DNA of 64,000 nucleotides, taken from positions 5,195,201 through 5,259,200 of the forward strand of contig JAKSZT010054565.1 of assembly GCA_026826555.1 (NCBI GenBank), given 5' to 3'. Below the pieces are notes generated by a model. It did not search any database and was not told the DNA's origin. It worked only from the letters and a program-made list of their open reading frames with translations. Source of the DNA: Tolypeutes matacus. Lineage: Eukaryota > Chordata > Mammalia > Cingulata > Chlamyphoridae. Every line of letters begins with the position of its first letter. Within the stretch, counting starts at the first letter, position 1. The position numbers and the translations under genes were made by a program. Positions 22,135-33,591 of the stretch are shown here, in pieces.

Positions 22135-22240
22135 TCCCCAGGCCTCAGTTTTCTGATCTTCCAAATGGGGGAAATAATAGCTGTTATGCTTTGCCTGTTG
22201 TTAAAGACTAAGCTCATCAGAAATGTAGTTGTTTAAAAAG
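22135..22240 (+). repeat. MIR fragment (diverged)
   Basis: GGCCTCAGTTTTCTGATCTT followed by CCAAATGGGGGAAATAATAG corresponds to the MIR core. It is short and diverged. Confidence 0.55.
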
Positions 22241-23325
22241 GCTTACAAATCCGGGTGTCAGTGGGAATTTAGAGATGGTGGCCGGCATTCTCAGAAGTTT
22301 CCTGAGTAGAAGAGTGGTTACTTTCCAAGTTGTCACCTCCCTTTTGTGAGATATGGCTGCGAATGAAGAAGAAACGCAAAAATGGCTTTGAGTCACCTAA
22401 CAGTGACTACAACGCCGGAAGTTTCTGCACTTAACTCAGGCCTGTCAGTCAGAGGCTCAGGCAAAGCAGGTGAATGCACACTTCACACATAATTCTAATA
22501 AGCCTAGAGTTCCAGCTTCTGGTCCACAATCCATTAGAAACAGTCATTTCAGGAGGGAGGGAAGGGTTGCCAGAGATGACCACTCTAATAAGAGCAAAAA
22601 CTGGGAGCCTGATTGTGAGGGAAGAGCCCCCAAATCTCTAGGAACTAGCCTGGGAGACGGAAGGAGCAGACACCCCTGCACACCTCAGGAGCCCCGAGGG
22701 CTACATTACTTTCCGCTCAACGTTGGAGGTTCACGGCAGCAACCCGGAGCCATTACGGAAAGGTTAATGGTGTTCCACATTCTCCAAGCAAGAAAGAAAG
22801 GAAATGTGCACCGCATCTTAGAAATATTTCCATCTGAAAATGTTACATGAAAGTAATTTATGGCTCTATCTGGAAACCTCAGCTGTCTTGATCTTGTTCC
22901 CTGCCAGTTCCAGATGGGTGAGGTTTTGCTATTCCTGGAAGTGTCCACGCTTGCAGGCAGTTGCATTTATCGAGTGCCTTCTGAATGCTGAGCACTCCAC
23001 CTGGCAATAAGGAGGAGCGACACCAGGGAGAAAAGGCTGAGCTGTGTCTTCAGGGGTTGGAGAAGGGGCAGTTTCCTCAGCGGGCAAGGCAGCAAGGCCC
23101 CCAGCTTCCCTTCTCTTCTGTTTCTCTAAGACAAAGCTCACCTAGCTATACTCACAGTACCTGCCCTGGCACCTACTGCCATGACAGCTGTAACTGGACC
23201 AACAGGGAGGATGGACTGGAGACATCTTAGCCAGCTGGGCGCCCCAGTCTGTGCCCCTCTCTGGGCTCTATTTTTATGATAAATATTCCATTGTTTAAGG
23301 GTTTGGGTTTTAGCTGATATACAGC
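22240..23325. other. Unique intergenic sequence
   Basis: No gene or confident repeat is recognised. Several AT-rich stretches between 22,780 and 22,870 may be constrained but this cannot be tested here. Confidence 0.35.
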
Positions 23326-23398
23326 ATTTGGCAAGGTTCCTCTCTAGCATTTGGTAATAATTCCATACCAAATGCTAGGGAGAAATCCTCCCAAATGG
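23326..23398 (+). ncRNA. Pre-miRNA-like hairpin (candidate)
   Basis: The 5' arm (23,326-23,357) and 3' arm (23,367-23,398) pair over 32 positions around a 9-base loop (23,358-23,366). I count 29 pairs including two G-U wobbles. The mismatches are three isolated ones in the lower half, and the uppermost 17 positions next to the loop are unbroken. A total length of 73 bases with a long imperfect stem and small loop is the geometry of an animal miRNA precursor. I do not recognise the arms as a known miRNA. The alternative is a palindromic MITE-type transposon relic, since such elements also fold this way; clear flanking duplications were not seen. Confidence 0.4.
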
Positions 23399-23584
23399 AA
23401 TAGCTTCAAGCCAGAGCTCTTTAAAAACTGGAGACTGAGGAATTCACTGCAGCTGAGCTGTCCTCAGCTCCCTGCAGCCAGCAGAGGAGAGAAATGCACC
23501 CAGGATCCGAGGTTGGCTTCGGGAGTTCCCCAAAACCTGCTCAACACTGCCCCTCCCCTCGCTAACCTGTGAACAAGCCGGGCC

Positions 23585-23665
23585 GAATGCATGCCCAGTG
23601 GGTTAAAGCAAATTTTACACACAGTAGGTGCCCATAAATACTGCAGAATGGACTCAATGCATGTA
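23585..23665 (+). repeat. L2 or MIR 3'-tail fragment
   Basis: ACACAGTAGGTGCCCATAAA is the shared terminal block of L2/MIR elements (the 'store of tail' sequence). It is too short to assign the family. Confidence 0.45.
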
Positions 23666-23799
23666 AAATTAAAATGGACCCATTTGTTTTTCCCAAATGC
23701 CATTTTTGCGCCCTTCCTCTGCCAACCCCCACCTTTTGACAGTTCCACATTTCCTTTAGGGAAATAAAAGTTCAACGACCATACAGTAACTGGACTGCC

Positions 23800-23965
23800 C
23801 AGGATTCATATTCTGGCAGCGATATGACTTACTCTAACAAGGTGCTGAATCTCTATAAAACAAGGGTGCCAATACTCCCCTCATGATGAAGACTGGATGT
23901 GCATAGCACATGACCGCTCGTGCCCAGGGAGAGCTCAACAAACACTCTCTCTTGGTTTTACTGAG
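23800..23965 (+). repeat. MIR-like fragment (diverged)
   Basis: GTGCTGAATCTCTATAAAAC followed by GGTGCCAATACTCCCCTCA and a GAGAGCTCAACAAACACTC tail follows the 3' half of MIR. Confidence 0.5.
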
Positions 23966-24299
23966 CCCCCGCTGGGTGCTGGATGCTTATGTGCCAGCAG
24001 GTGTTTGAAGAGAAAGGGGAGGCTTTCCCCTTCCCTGACCTCAAAGAGGGAACCACTGTCAGAGATGGAGGGGAACTTTCCTGCTGGCTTTCGTTCCAAC
24101 CTTCCCCTCTAGGCACAGGCTCCCAGTACTGCGAGTCCTCTTGTCCCAGGACAGAGCAGGGAGCAAAGAGCCCAGTGCTGCAGAGGGAGCAGCCACCCGA
24201 GGACATGGCCGACTTGGCCCAGCAAGGTCGGAACAGCTGCCTGGTGGTGGGTCAATAACCCTGAGGCCCAGTTCTCATTCTCACACCTCCATTGTAAGG

Positions 24300-24720
24300 G
24301 AATCCTGTGTCTCTTCAGTAAATACCCTTTTGACCTGCGTTAGTTATTTTCTTTTCTCTGTGCTTTTTTTCTTTTCTTACTGTGATGTAAACTGGTGTAG
24401 ATTTATTTTTCTTATCCTGCTTGGGACTCTTTGTGATTCTTGGTTCTAAGGATTCATGTCTTTCCTTGATTCCAGAAAATTCTTGTTCATTATCTCTTCA
24501 AAAATTGCCTCATTCCCCTGCATTAGATGTAGGATGGACCTTTGCACTGTCTTCCATGACCCTCAATCCCTCATGTTTTCCAGCTCTTGCTATTTTTCTG
24601 TGCTGCCTTCTATATAATTTCTTCACATCTGTCTTCTGCTTGGCCAATTTTTTCAACTGCTTTAGTGGACTTCTGCATCTCACAGCCAGTTCTTCCCTGA
24701 CTAGAAAGCAAGCATTCACC
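24300..24720 (-). mobile_element. L1/HAL1 fragment, ORF1 region
   Basis: In plus reading, TTATCCTGCTTGGGACTCTT, TTCATTATCTCTTCAAAAAT and the following TGCTCTTC-type pyrimidine-rich text match the reverse complement of the L1 (or HAL1) ORF1 region. It is minus-strand and diverged, with no usable frame. Confidence 0.6.
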
Positions 24721-25050
24721 CCAGCAGAGCACTTGAATGTGAAACTTGGAGAAGCAACAGCTCCTGGGCCTGCCCCAATTGAGTCCTTGTACCACCTCCT
24801 GACTCAGCAGCATCTCCACAGGTTCTCCTTCTGGCATCTTTATAATAGCTATTCCACCTAAGAATCTCTTCCCCAGGGGAGGCTGGGAGACTACCCTGTG
24901 AAATGCTTGAGGCTATGGGTGGTGTTTCCCCCTTTACCAGCCTACAAACACCCTCAACAAGCAGTGGATAAGACAGCGTAGGTCACTGCCATGAGAAAGG
25001 TGGGTTGGCATGGTGCTCATGGTATTACGTCCAAGGTCAGGTGGACCCTT
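24720..25050. other. Unique sequence, nothing recognised
   Basis: Nothing supported in this stretch. Confidence 0.4.
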
Positions 25051-25195
25051 CCAGGAAGCTCAGCTCTGCCTTTTCCCCAGCTACATGAACTTGGGCAATG
25101 TATAAACCACTCTAAACCTTAGTTTCCCCCTCTATAAAATGGGGGTAGTGACTGGGCTTTCCTCACAAGGAAGGATTAAATGCATCATTCACAGA
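25050..25195 (+). repeat. MIR fragment
   Basis: GCTACATGAACTTGGGCAAT, CTTAGTTTCCCCCTCTATAA, AATGGGGGTAGTGACTGGG and GAAGGATTAAATGCATCAT are consecutive MIR blocks. Confidence 0.75.
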
Positions 25196-26735
25196 AGGGC
25201 TTTCTTCATCTATCCTTAGGCTCACTAAGCCCATCATAAACACCATCTATTAATAACAGTGATACTTGAAGCCCATTCATATAGACATGACATGGCATTG
25301 CTTTATTTAGCTCCCTGAAATTATTCACAGAACATTCCACATGAATTCTCTTTTCACTGGCAGCACTAAAATGAAGCAACCCTCTCCTCCCTCTCTCCCC
25401 CACTTTTAGTAGAGATGATGAGAAATCATAAAGAGACTTAGAGCCAGTAGAAACAGGCATGACGAGGGACCCAGGAGCAATCTCAATGGAGGAAAACTGT
25501 GAGCCACTATCTCACACTATCAAGTCACTAACTGGAGAGTTATGTCTCTCACCTGGGTCCATCAACCAGACACAGGCCTTTAGATAGTCATGTCCATCCC
25601 TGCTGAGTAAACCAGGAGCAGGATTGGATCCTGGAACTCCCTCAGGACCCCAGCGACAATTCTGAGGATCCTTGGTCCTGCCTCTCCCAGTGGCCCATGG
25701 CTCTCTCAATCCACCTCCATCCTACCCTGAGACCCTCAGCACCTCACAAAAGACTAGAGGCTGAGAGACCGGAAGCTGCCTCCTTCCTGCCTTCTCAAAA
25801 CATGGCCTTCCCAGGTGGTGCCTGCTGATGCTGAGGAAACGAAAGCAAGAAAGCTCCCTTCTCCCAGTGGAATGCTCTTGTCCCTGCCACCACTCCTCCA
25901 TGTTCCAGAGTCTCAGAAATGAGAATTCAGAGGCAAGTTGTGGAGCTTAAGTTACTGCTGACACTTGATTGGAATAACTGTTACGTAAAAGCCAACACAG
26001 ATGAATTGCCTGTAGGGAGTTGTCTGATTGCATGAGTTTTTACACATCTTTCAGCTAAATCAAAGATCCAAATGCTAAATCTCACACTCAGGAACATCAA
26101 GTGGATTTGTGACAGTCCCTGGAGGACTCAGTGTCCATAAACCAATGAATGAATTACACTGATCCTGGTATGTAGTTTCTCATCTGTGACTGATACAATA
26201 TTGATAATATTCTTTATTTCACTTAACTCCTTCAGGACCACACTGAAACACAACTGTCTTGGATTATGTCTACACTGTGATGAAAATAAAGATCAATAAT
26301 GGGGAAGGAATATAGCAGAGCAATTGATTGCTCATCATTAGTTAGACCAGAGGAAGGCCAAGAGGGCATTCATTGTTGTTATAGTTTTCCCTTTTGGAAC
26401 TACGTGTGCTGGAACTTCTTACCACCGAGTTGTGATGTTCTTAGGTGAGACCCTGTTGAGAAACTGTTGGTCTTGATCGGGGCACAACACTTTGGAGACC
26501 ACCAGCTCAACCAAATCTGTTTGGTTCACCATGTGTATATTGATTTCTATTCCCATGCTGGCCTGTGTGGGAAACTGTGGGGCAGGGATGGGGCATGTCA
26601 GGGTAGCAATTAAGGACAAGTTGTTCAGAAACACCTTGTGGAGGCAAGGTGTTCCCATACAACTGTGAAATAATCCCGTCTGGTCAGATGATGCTGGCGA
26701 TGGTGCCGGTGACCATAATCATGTTCTCTTTGCCA
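25195..26735. other. Unique intergenic sequence
   Basis: No gene or repeat family recognised. Short open frames on the minus strand have no domain features. Confidence 0.4.
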
Positions 26736-26925
26736 CGTGCTGGGCTCAGGTCTTTACATGCACCAACTCATTCATTTTGCACAATTCACAGTTCCTAAGA
26801 TCATAGGCACCCACTTTACAGAGGAGAAAACTGAAGCAGACAGGACTTAAGTAACTGTTCCATCCAAGGTCATGGCACATGGAAGAATTCAAACCCAGAG
26901 TGTCTGACTCCAAAGTTTTTCCCAA
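26735..26925 (-). repeat. MIR SINE, reverse orientation
   Basis: The sequence runs as the MIR complement: GTGCTGGGCTCAGGTCTTTA, CACCCACTTTACAGAGGAGA, AACTGAAGCAGACAGGACTT, AAGTAACTGTTCCATCCAAG and TTCAAACCCAGAGTGTCTGA. Nearly full-length. Confidence 0.8.
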
Positions 26926-27346
26926 AGTACAGGGTGTGTACACCTGGGGTGCTCTGGTGATCTGGGTGTTAACAAAGAGGGCATGAAAACCTAAATTGTT
27001 CTGGAGAAAAGTGTTCTCTTTTTGTGTCTCTTTCAATCCTTCTGACTCGGTCAAGGAGAGCATCTCTATCTGGTATTAGTGGAGCAATTGAGTGGGCAGG
27101 GGCCTGGGATCCCTTGGGCTCTGGGCTGAGCCAGCAGAGTTCCAAACAGCACCTCCCCTGAAGATTTGATGGGCACAATGCGCTCCTGTCATCTTGAAAC
27201 ACCACAGCCTCTCTAAGCTAGACCTTAAGGGTTGCCAAACTGTATTCCAAGGAGTCCACAGGGTTCATTGGAGAAAACAAAGGGAGCCAGAGAGATGGGG
27301 TTAAAGAGCAGCATCAGAGCCATTGTTTTATGTTCTAATATCAGAA
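26925..27346. other. Unique sequence, nothing recognised
   Basis: No supported feature between the MIR and the solo LTR. Confidence 0.4.
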
Positions 27347-27814
27347 TGTGGTAGTTTTGAGCTATGTACACATATTCTTAAACTTGATCCATTCCTGTAG
27401 GTGTGAATCTGTTATAGGTAAGACATTCTGGTGAATTTACTTCAGTTAAGGTGTGACCCAACTCAGTCAGGATAGGTCTCAGTCTTGTTACTGGAATTCT
27501 TTATAAGCAGAATGAAGTTCGAGGCAGATAGAGAAAAAGCCATGGAAAGCAAGAAGCTGAAGGTCAATGGAAACTAGAAGAGAAGGAAGAGGCCAGAAGA
27601 GGCTACCATGTGAGTTGCTATGTGACAGAGGAGCCAAGGACCAAAGATGACTGGCAGCCAGCCCCAGAATGTCAGTCTTTGGGAGCAAAGTGTTACCTTG
27701 ATGATGCCTTGATTTGGACTTCAACTAGCCTCAAAACTGTGAGCCAATAAATTCCCATTGTTCAAGCAGACCCATTGCATGGTATTTGCTTTGAAAGTCA
27801 GAGAAACTAAAACA
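27347..27814 (+). mobile_element. Solo LTR, ERVL/MaLR type
   Basis: It opens with TGTGGTAG and closes with CTAAAACA, the TG...CA ends of an LTR. Internally it shows GATCCATTCCTGTAGGTGTG near the start, a CTTGATTTGGACTTCAACTA block late, and a polyadenylation signal AATAAA at 27,746-27,751. These modules recur in the same order in the two LTRs of the element at 30,541-33,422, so they are related families. No second copy or internal region adjoins it, so it is a solo LTR. The 5-bp flanks do not match convincingly. Confidence 0.7.
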
Positions 27815-28410
27815 CAGGGGAAAGACCCCTGCCCCCCCAAAAAAAACTTAGTTGAAAGTGTCTCCTTCATCTTCCCCAATTCCTCAGTTCACATGAGGAT
27901 ACCAAAGCCCAGGAACGGCAGTTTGTCCACCACCACTCAGTGAGTTTGTGAACAGCTAGGACAGGAACCAGCTCTCCAGGTTCCAGGTTCCAGGGCTACT
28001 CATCTGCAGACACAGTACATGAAGGCAGGGCAACCCCCAAAGCTATAAGCATCACCATCCAGCCACTGGGACGGACCAGCCCCGTGTTGAACGGTTTTCT
28101 CAGCTGACAGATTTGCTACAGCCTTTTCCTTTCCCAGAAGAGCAGGCCATTCAGGCCTCGCTGGAAGGCTGACTTTAAAACCAAAATCACTGTGTCAAAA
28201 AACACCACCCTCCACAAACCCAGGCTTGTGTCCAATCTTCTCCAGGGCTTTACAAAGCCAACAAAGGGAGCTCAGCTATTGAAATACCTGCCTTACCATT
28301 ACCTTGTAATGTCACCAGGTGACACAACCAGGTATGGTGTTGAGGGAAGTACAGCTTTCTCACTTGAGGTGGACACTCTGGCTCCTTGCCTAGCACTCAG
28401 TCTCGCTTTG
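27815..28410. other. Unique intergenic sequence
   Basis: No gene or confident repeat recognised. Confidence 0.4.
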
Positions 28411-28760
28411 CCTGGGGTGTGTGTCAGGATGGGCTCAGCTATGTTGTCATGATAACCCCCAAATCTCAATGACTGAACAAATGTTTCTTTCTCACTCTAA
28501 TATAATGAGCTTCTCAGGTCAGCGACAGCTCTGCTCCATGCCACCCTCATTCTGTGATCCATGCCGAGGCAACAGCCACCACCTGGAACATTCTGGTCCC
28601 CATGGCAAGGGAAGGGAGCATGGGAGTGTCTCACACTAGTCCCTAAATACTTCTGCTCAGAAGTGATACTGCCACTTCTGTTCGCTTTCATCTGCCAAAG
28701 CAAGTCCTGTGGCCGTGCCTGACTTCAAAGGGGTGAAGAAGTGCCTGGAAGGAGGAAAGC
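28410..28760. repeat. Ancient interspersed repeat, family not named
   Basis: The blocks AACCCCCAAATCTCAATGAC, AATGTTTCTTTCTCACTCTA, AGCTCTGCTCCATGCCACC and CACTTCTGTTCGCTTTCATC follow a pattern I know from a widespread mammalian interspersed repeat. I could not assign its family name with certainty. Confidence 0.4.
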
Positions 28761-29490
28761 CAGATAGATATGTGTGCAGTGCTGCGACCAAAGACCACTT
28801 GGAGTCACTAAATGTTTGGCTCATACTGCTTCTCTCTCACAACATACTACACTTTCAGCCTCAGGTTGATATGGCTCCTCTGGAAACATGTAACTATACG
28901 AAAGTTATCTGACATGTAGCCAGCATACCTGGTGGAACAGAAACAGCACAACCACGGAAACAGGAAGAAGGGGAATCATGCACAGACACGTGTCCATAGC
29001 TATTCCAAAACCCTGTCCGACAGACTTTTTAAGGGATGTTGACCCAGGGGTAGAATGGCTCACTGACTGGATTCTGATTCTGTTCCCGGACAGTAGCTCC
29101 CTGGTTCCTGGCTCTGTCATCTGGCAGGTCTTCCTATTCTATTATCTTCTATGGCCTTATCTGAATGTGTATTGGAGATTATGTCCTCCTTGGGAACAAG
29201 ACCATTTTCTCTGGTCTCTTTCTACCCATAGAAATTTGGGGGACCCAAGGGTAGCTTTAAGTCTCAAACAGTTAGAGCCTCTTTGAAAAGTCCAGGCTGA
29301 TAATTCTTTTGGCAATAGAACTCACTCAAAATGTAGTAGGGTCTTATCTACTTGCTTCTAGTAAAACTCCATGTGCCAGTAACCTTTGCCGCAGTTCTTT
29401 TGAAGACAAAGTCTCCCAAACCACTATATTTATTTTTTTCTTTTACTTTCCCATGTCTCTCTCCCTCTCTCCTTTATTTTTGTTCTGTTT
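28760..29490. other. Unique intergenic sequence
   Basis: Nothing recognised apart from pyrimidine-rich text at 29,430-29,490 that leads into the L1 3' end. Confidence 0.4.
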
Positions 29491-30540
29491 TTAAGTTTTG
29501 GAATAATTTTTATACTTACAAAAGAGTTTCAAAAATAGTGGTGTTTTCATATACTCTTTGCCTAGCTTCCCTGATGTTTACATCTTATGTAACCATAATA
29601 CTATGATCAAAACTGAGAAAACTAGGATCATACGTTGTGTCCTCTTGACTCCTGGACTCCTCCAGTCTGGGACAGTTCCTCAGTCTTTCTTTGACTTTCA
29701 TGACTTTGGTGCTCAGAAGAGTGTTGGTCAATTATTTTGTAGGCTGTCCCTCAAATTAGGTTTCTTTGATACTTCTCCTGATGAGATTGAGGTTATGCAT
29801 TTTGGGCAAGAATGCCAAAAACATGATGTTCCTTTCTCAGTGCATCTGAACAGTATTTACATCATGTCACTGTATTTCTACTGGTGATGTTAACCTTTAT
29901 CACTTTATTAGAGTGGTGTCTGTCAGGTTTCTCCAATGGCAAGTTACTATTTTTCCCTTTGTAATTAATAACTATCTTGGGGGAGATACTTTGAGACTAT
30001 ACAAATATCCTATATCTGCTCAAAATTGTGTCCACTAATTTTAGCATCCATCAGTGGATCTCACCTGCAAAAGTTATCCCTGTGTTGTTCTAATGTGATT
30101 TTCTATTTCCCTCATTCCTTCTACAGTAATTAATTAGAATTCTTCTGTAAGGAAGAGTTACACTTTCTCCCCCATTTATTTGCTTATTCAATTATTCATT
30201 TACACTAATATGAACCCATGGATATTTATTTTATTAGGTTATAATTCATTCTGTCATCATTTATTTTCTTGTTCAAATGGTTCCAGCATTGGCCATTGGG
30301 TGCTCTTCCAATTTGGCTCTCATGTGTCTTTCAACATGCCCCCATTCTTTTCTAAACATTTCTTACTTTCTCCCACCCCAAGATGCTTCAGTCTCAACTT
30401 ATATTTCCCTGCTCCTGTCCTAGAACCAACCACTTGTAAAAGAAGCTCTGGTTTCTCGAATTGAGGGTTGGTATTTAGAAACCAAATTCAGGACACTAGA
30501 TGCGCTCATTGTTACTGGGATGTCATTGTTTCTAGCCCAT

Positions 30541-31252
30541 TGTAATAAAGTTTTTTTAATGAATCCCTAAAAGAGAAAGATTATGTTTTTTAACTAATAC
30601 ATTCCTGTGGTTGTGAGACCTTTTTGACTGGACTATGTCAGAGAAGCATGACTCAGGTTGAGTCTCTTCCTTCTTACTAGAGCTGATATAAACAGAGACA
30701 CAGAAAGAGACAGGCACACAGAGAAAGGAAGCTGAAATATTGATCCTGTCGTGATAAAGAGAGGACTGCAGGAAAACAGAGAAGCCCTGAGGACTGAGAG
30801 AGGTCCTGGAGTCTGGAACCAGCAGGGCACAGAGGCATGGAAAGAGGGCCCTGAGAGCCTGGGCCCACAGAGTAGCTCAAGACTTAAGAGATGAGCCATG
30901 TGCCTGATAGCTCACAGCTGAATTCAGGAAAAAGCAGAGCAGTTGAGATTGAGAGGGGAGGCCCAGTAAGAGACAAGCCCTAATGCCTGGTTACCCACAG
31001 CTGAGATCTGGAAGATGGAAGATTCTGGAGGGGAAGGCAGAGACCTCAGCAGAGAATGGTGGCCATCTTCTCCACATGACAAGACCCCAGAATCAACAGT
31101 AGCTGATGCTGATGAGAAAGCATCTCTGATGGTGCCTCGATTTGGCATTTCATGGCCTTGGAACTGTGAGATTTTACCTCAGATAAATCCCCTTATAAAA
31201 TCCACCCCAGTTCTAGTACTTTGCACTGGCAGCCCTGTGGCAAATTAAGACA
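30541..31252 (+). repeat. 5' LTR of the ERVL/MaLR element
   Basis: It begins TGTAATAAAG and ends TTAAGACA just before the primer-binding site. Shared blocks with the 3' LTR include AAAGATTATGTTTTTTAACT, GTAAGAGACAAGCCCTAATG and GATGGTGCCTCGATTTGGC. Differences from the 3' LTR are numerous (indels and substitutions), so the insertion is old. Confidence 0.75.
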
Positions 31253-31257
31253 GAAAA

Positions 31258-31270
31258 TGGTACCAGGAGA
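31258..31270 (+). promoter_or_regulatory. Primer-binding site, tRNA-Leu type
   Basis: TGGTACCAGGAGA begins five bases after the 5' LTR end. It is complementary to the 3' end of tRNA-Leu (the ERVL/MaLR primer) with a mismatch at its last base. Confidence 0.75.
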
Positions 31271-32766
31271 GTGAGGTCATTTTGCTTGCAATTACCAAAA
31301 ATGTTGGACTGGCTTTATAAATGTGCAAGTGGTATATTTTTTAAGGAATTGTGAGATGCTTGATAGAAAAGGCCTAGATTGCTTTGAAGAGACTGTTGGC
31401 AAAAATATGGATGCTAAAAATGCTTCTGATAAGGCCTTAGAAATGATGAAACTATTATTGGAAACTGGAGGGAAGGTGATCTTTGTTTTAAAGTGGCAGA
31501 GAACTTGACAAAATTGAATCCTGGTGCTAGATGGAAGGCAAAATTTGAAAATGATGAGCTTGGACATTTATCTGAGATTTCCAAAGTAAATGTGGCCTGG
31601 TTTCTCCTTGCAGCTTATAGCAAAAAGCTAGAAGAAAGAAATAAGCTGAGAACTGAATTGCTGGGCAGAGATTGATGATTTAGGAAATTCCAAGCTTCCA
31701 GAAAACAAGTTCCCAGAGGATAGTGCCCCATGTGAAGACTTAACTAAACTTGGAACTTGTAAGTCAGGATTGGAAATGCAGTTATCCAGGAAGGACTTGT
31801 GGAATGTCTTACTGTCAGATGGCTTGGATCCCTGTGAACTGCATGCAAAATCAACAAACTATTTGTGAGATCTATATGAACAAAATCACTGTTAGCCTGG
31901 ACTAAAAGGGACAGGAAAGGGAGAAATTGAAGGAGAAACCACTTCAAGAGGAAAACTGTGGAAGCTGAAGTCTAGACATGGGATACCTTCTCAGGCCAGG
32001 AGAGGGACCCTGCCCACGTGTGCAGTAAGGGTGAGTTTGCCCTAGCATTTGAAGAGATTGGATCTTCCAGCCCATTGTTCAGGGAGAAATTTGGCCACCC
32101 CAGACTAGAGAGGGTAAGGCACATTCCCTGGTGCCTGGGGAGAGTTAAGTTGCCACCCCACTGTTTTGAGGGTGTTGGGCCTGTATGCCAGAGATTAGGG
32201 AGAATGCTGCTACTACCCCACTGTACTAAGGGGGTTGAGACTGTCCCCCAGAGATTGAGAAGAGTGTGGCTGTCAACCCAATTTTCTTGGAGGATGAGGT
32301 CTAGAGCTTGGCCACCACCCAGATGCTTGATGAGGGTGAAACTGTGAAGAGGGTTGCTGGACAAGCCCATAGAAAGTGTGGGCCCCCATGAGGCCCTGAG
32401 GAGAAGAAGACATTATTCTAAGGAGGACTCAAAGACTTTGAAATCTAATGGAGCATGCTCTGCAGGTTTTTGGAACTGTTTGACTCCTGTTTCCCTCCCA
32501 ATTTCTCCCTATGATAATGCAAATGTTTATCCTATGTCTGTTACTCCTTTGTACATTAGAAGCAGTAACTTGTTTTCTAAGTTTTATAGGTCTACAGCCA
32601 GAGGGGAAGGTTGCCCCAAGACAGACTGCTTGCCTATAAATTATTTTTATGAGATTTTGTATTTAGCATTGCTACTGAAATGATTTTAGGTTTTTGAAAT
32701 ATTGTGACGTAATGAATGGTTTTGCATATGGACAGAACATGTACTTTTGGGATACAGAGGATTTGG
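31271..32766 (+). pseudogene. Internal region of the LTR element, no intact gene
   Basis: About 1.5 kb between the LTRs. Two short frames of about 60 codons (31,323-31,508 and 31,493-31,675) overlap and could be decayed gag-like sequence, but no retroviral motif is identifiable. A repeating 'GAGGGTGAA/AGAGGGTAAG'-like pattern of roughly 60-65 bases runs from about 32,020 to 32,350, so part of the internal region is a degenerate tandem repeat. There are no pol or env traces. Confidence 0.55.
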
Positions 32767-33422
32767 TGTGACAGTTTGAAATTATTTTATGAATGCCCAA
32801 AAAGGAAAGATTATGTTTTTGAACTAATCCATTCCTGTGGATGTGAGACTCTTTTGATTGGACTATATCAGAAGTGAGGTATGACTTAGGTTGGGTCTCC
32901 ACACTCTTGCTGGATCTGATATGAAGAGAGACATAGAAAAAGACACAGGAAAAAGGAACTCTTATCATTTTTTATCTTGCCATGTGAGAGAATCCTAGAG
33001 GATTGGTTGAGCACAAAGTCCCCAAAAAGCTGGGCCCATGGAACAGCTCAAGAGGAGACAAACCTTGCCATATGCCTAGTAGCTCACAATTGAACTTGTG
33101 AAGAAAGTGGAGCAGCCAATACCAAGAGAGGGGGCCTGGTAAGAGACAAGCCCTATGCCTGGTTGCCCATGGCTGAGCTCCAGGAGATTCCACAGAGAAA
33201 AGCAGGGACCTCAGCAGAGATATGCAGCCATCTTCACCATGTGGCAGGACCCCAGAATCACCAGTAGCTGATTTTGGTGAGAAACTTTCTCTGATGGTGC
33301 CTTGATTTGGACATTTCACAGCCTTGGAAATGTAAGCTTCTACCCAAATAAATTTCCCATTATAAAAGCCAAGCCATTTTTCTGGTACTTTGCATCAGCA
33401 GCCTTGTGGCAAACTAAGACCA
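32767..33422 (+). repeat. 3' LTR of the ERVL/MaLR element
   Basis: It starts TGTGACAGTTTG and ends near AAACTAAGACCA. It carries an AATAAA signal at 33,347-33,352. It is clearly homologous along its length to the 5' LTR. Confidence 0.75.
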
Positions 33423-33494
33423 TCCATCTTAGTAAACAGAGCTTGGAAATATATGCTCTTCCCATGCATGCATACATATTTATATTTATGTCTG

Positions 33495-33528
33495 ATCTAT
33501 CTATCTATCTATCTATAGATCGATCGAT

Positions 33529-33591
<63 letters not shown>
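33495..33591. repeat. (ATCT)n/(AGAT)n inverted microsatellite
   Basis: A run of ATCT units switches through TATAGATCGATCGATATAG into a longer run of AGAT units. The two halves are reverse complements meeting at the CGATCGAT centre, so the tract can form a long hairpin. It lies in the L1-A 3' UTR, where ATCT-type repeats are common. Confidence 0.9.

Larger units (their letters stand above)
30541..33422 (+). mobile_element. ERVL/MaLR-type LTR retroelement, two LTRs
   Basis: Two related direct repeats (30,541-31,252 and 32,767-33,422) flank 1.5 kb of internal sequence. Immediately after the 5' LTR, TGGTACCAGGAGA at 31,258-31,270 matches a tRNA-Leu primer-binding site, the signature of the ERVL/MaLR group. 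The insertion splits the 3' UTR of L1-A cleanly, so it is younger than that L1. The internal region is too short for gag-pol and env, has only short frames, and shows no protease, RT or integrase motif, as expected of a nonautonomous MaLR-like element. The flanking 'CCAT' on both sides is a possible but imperfect target duplication. Confidence 0.8.

Noticed and set aside
31323..31675. Two short frames in the LTR element as retroviral gag
   Set aside because: They overlap in different frames and show no capsid or zinc-knuckle motif; at most decayed gag-like sequence.
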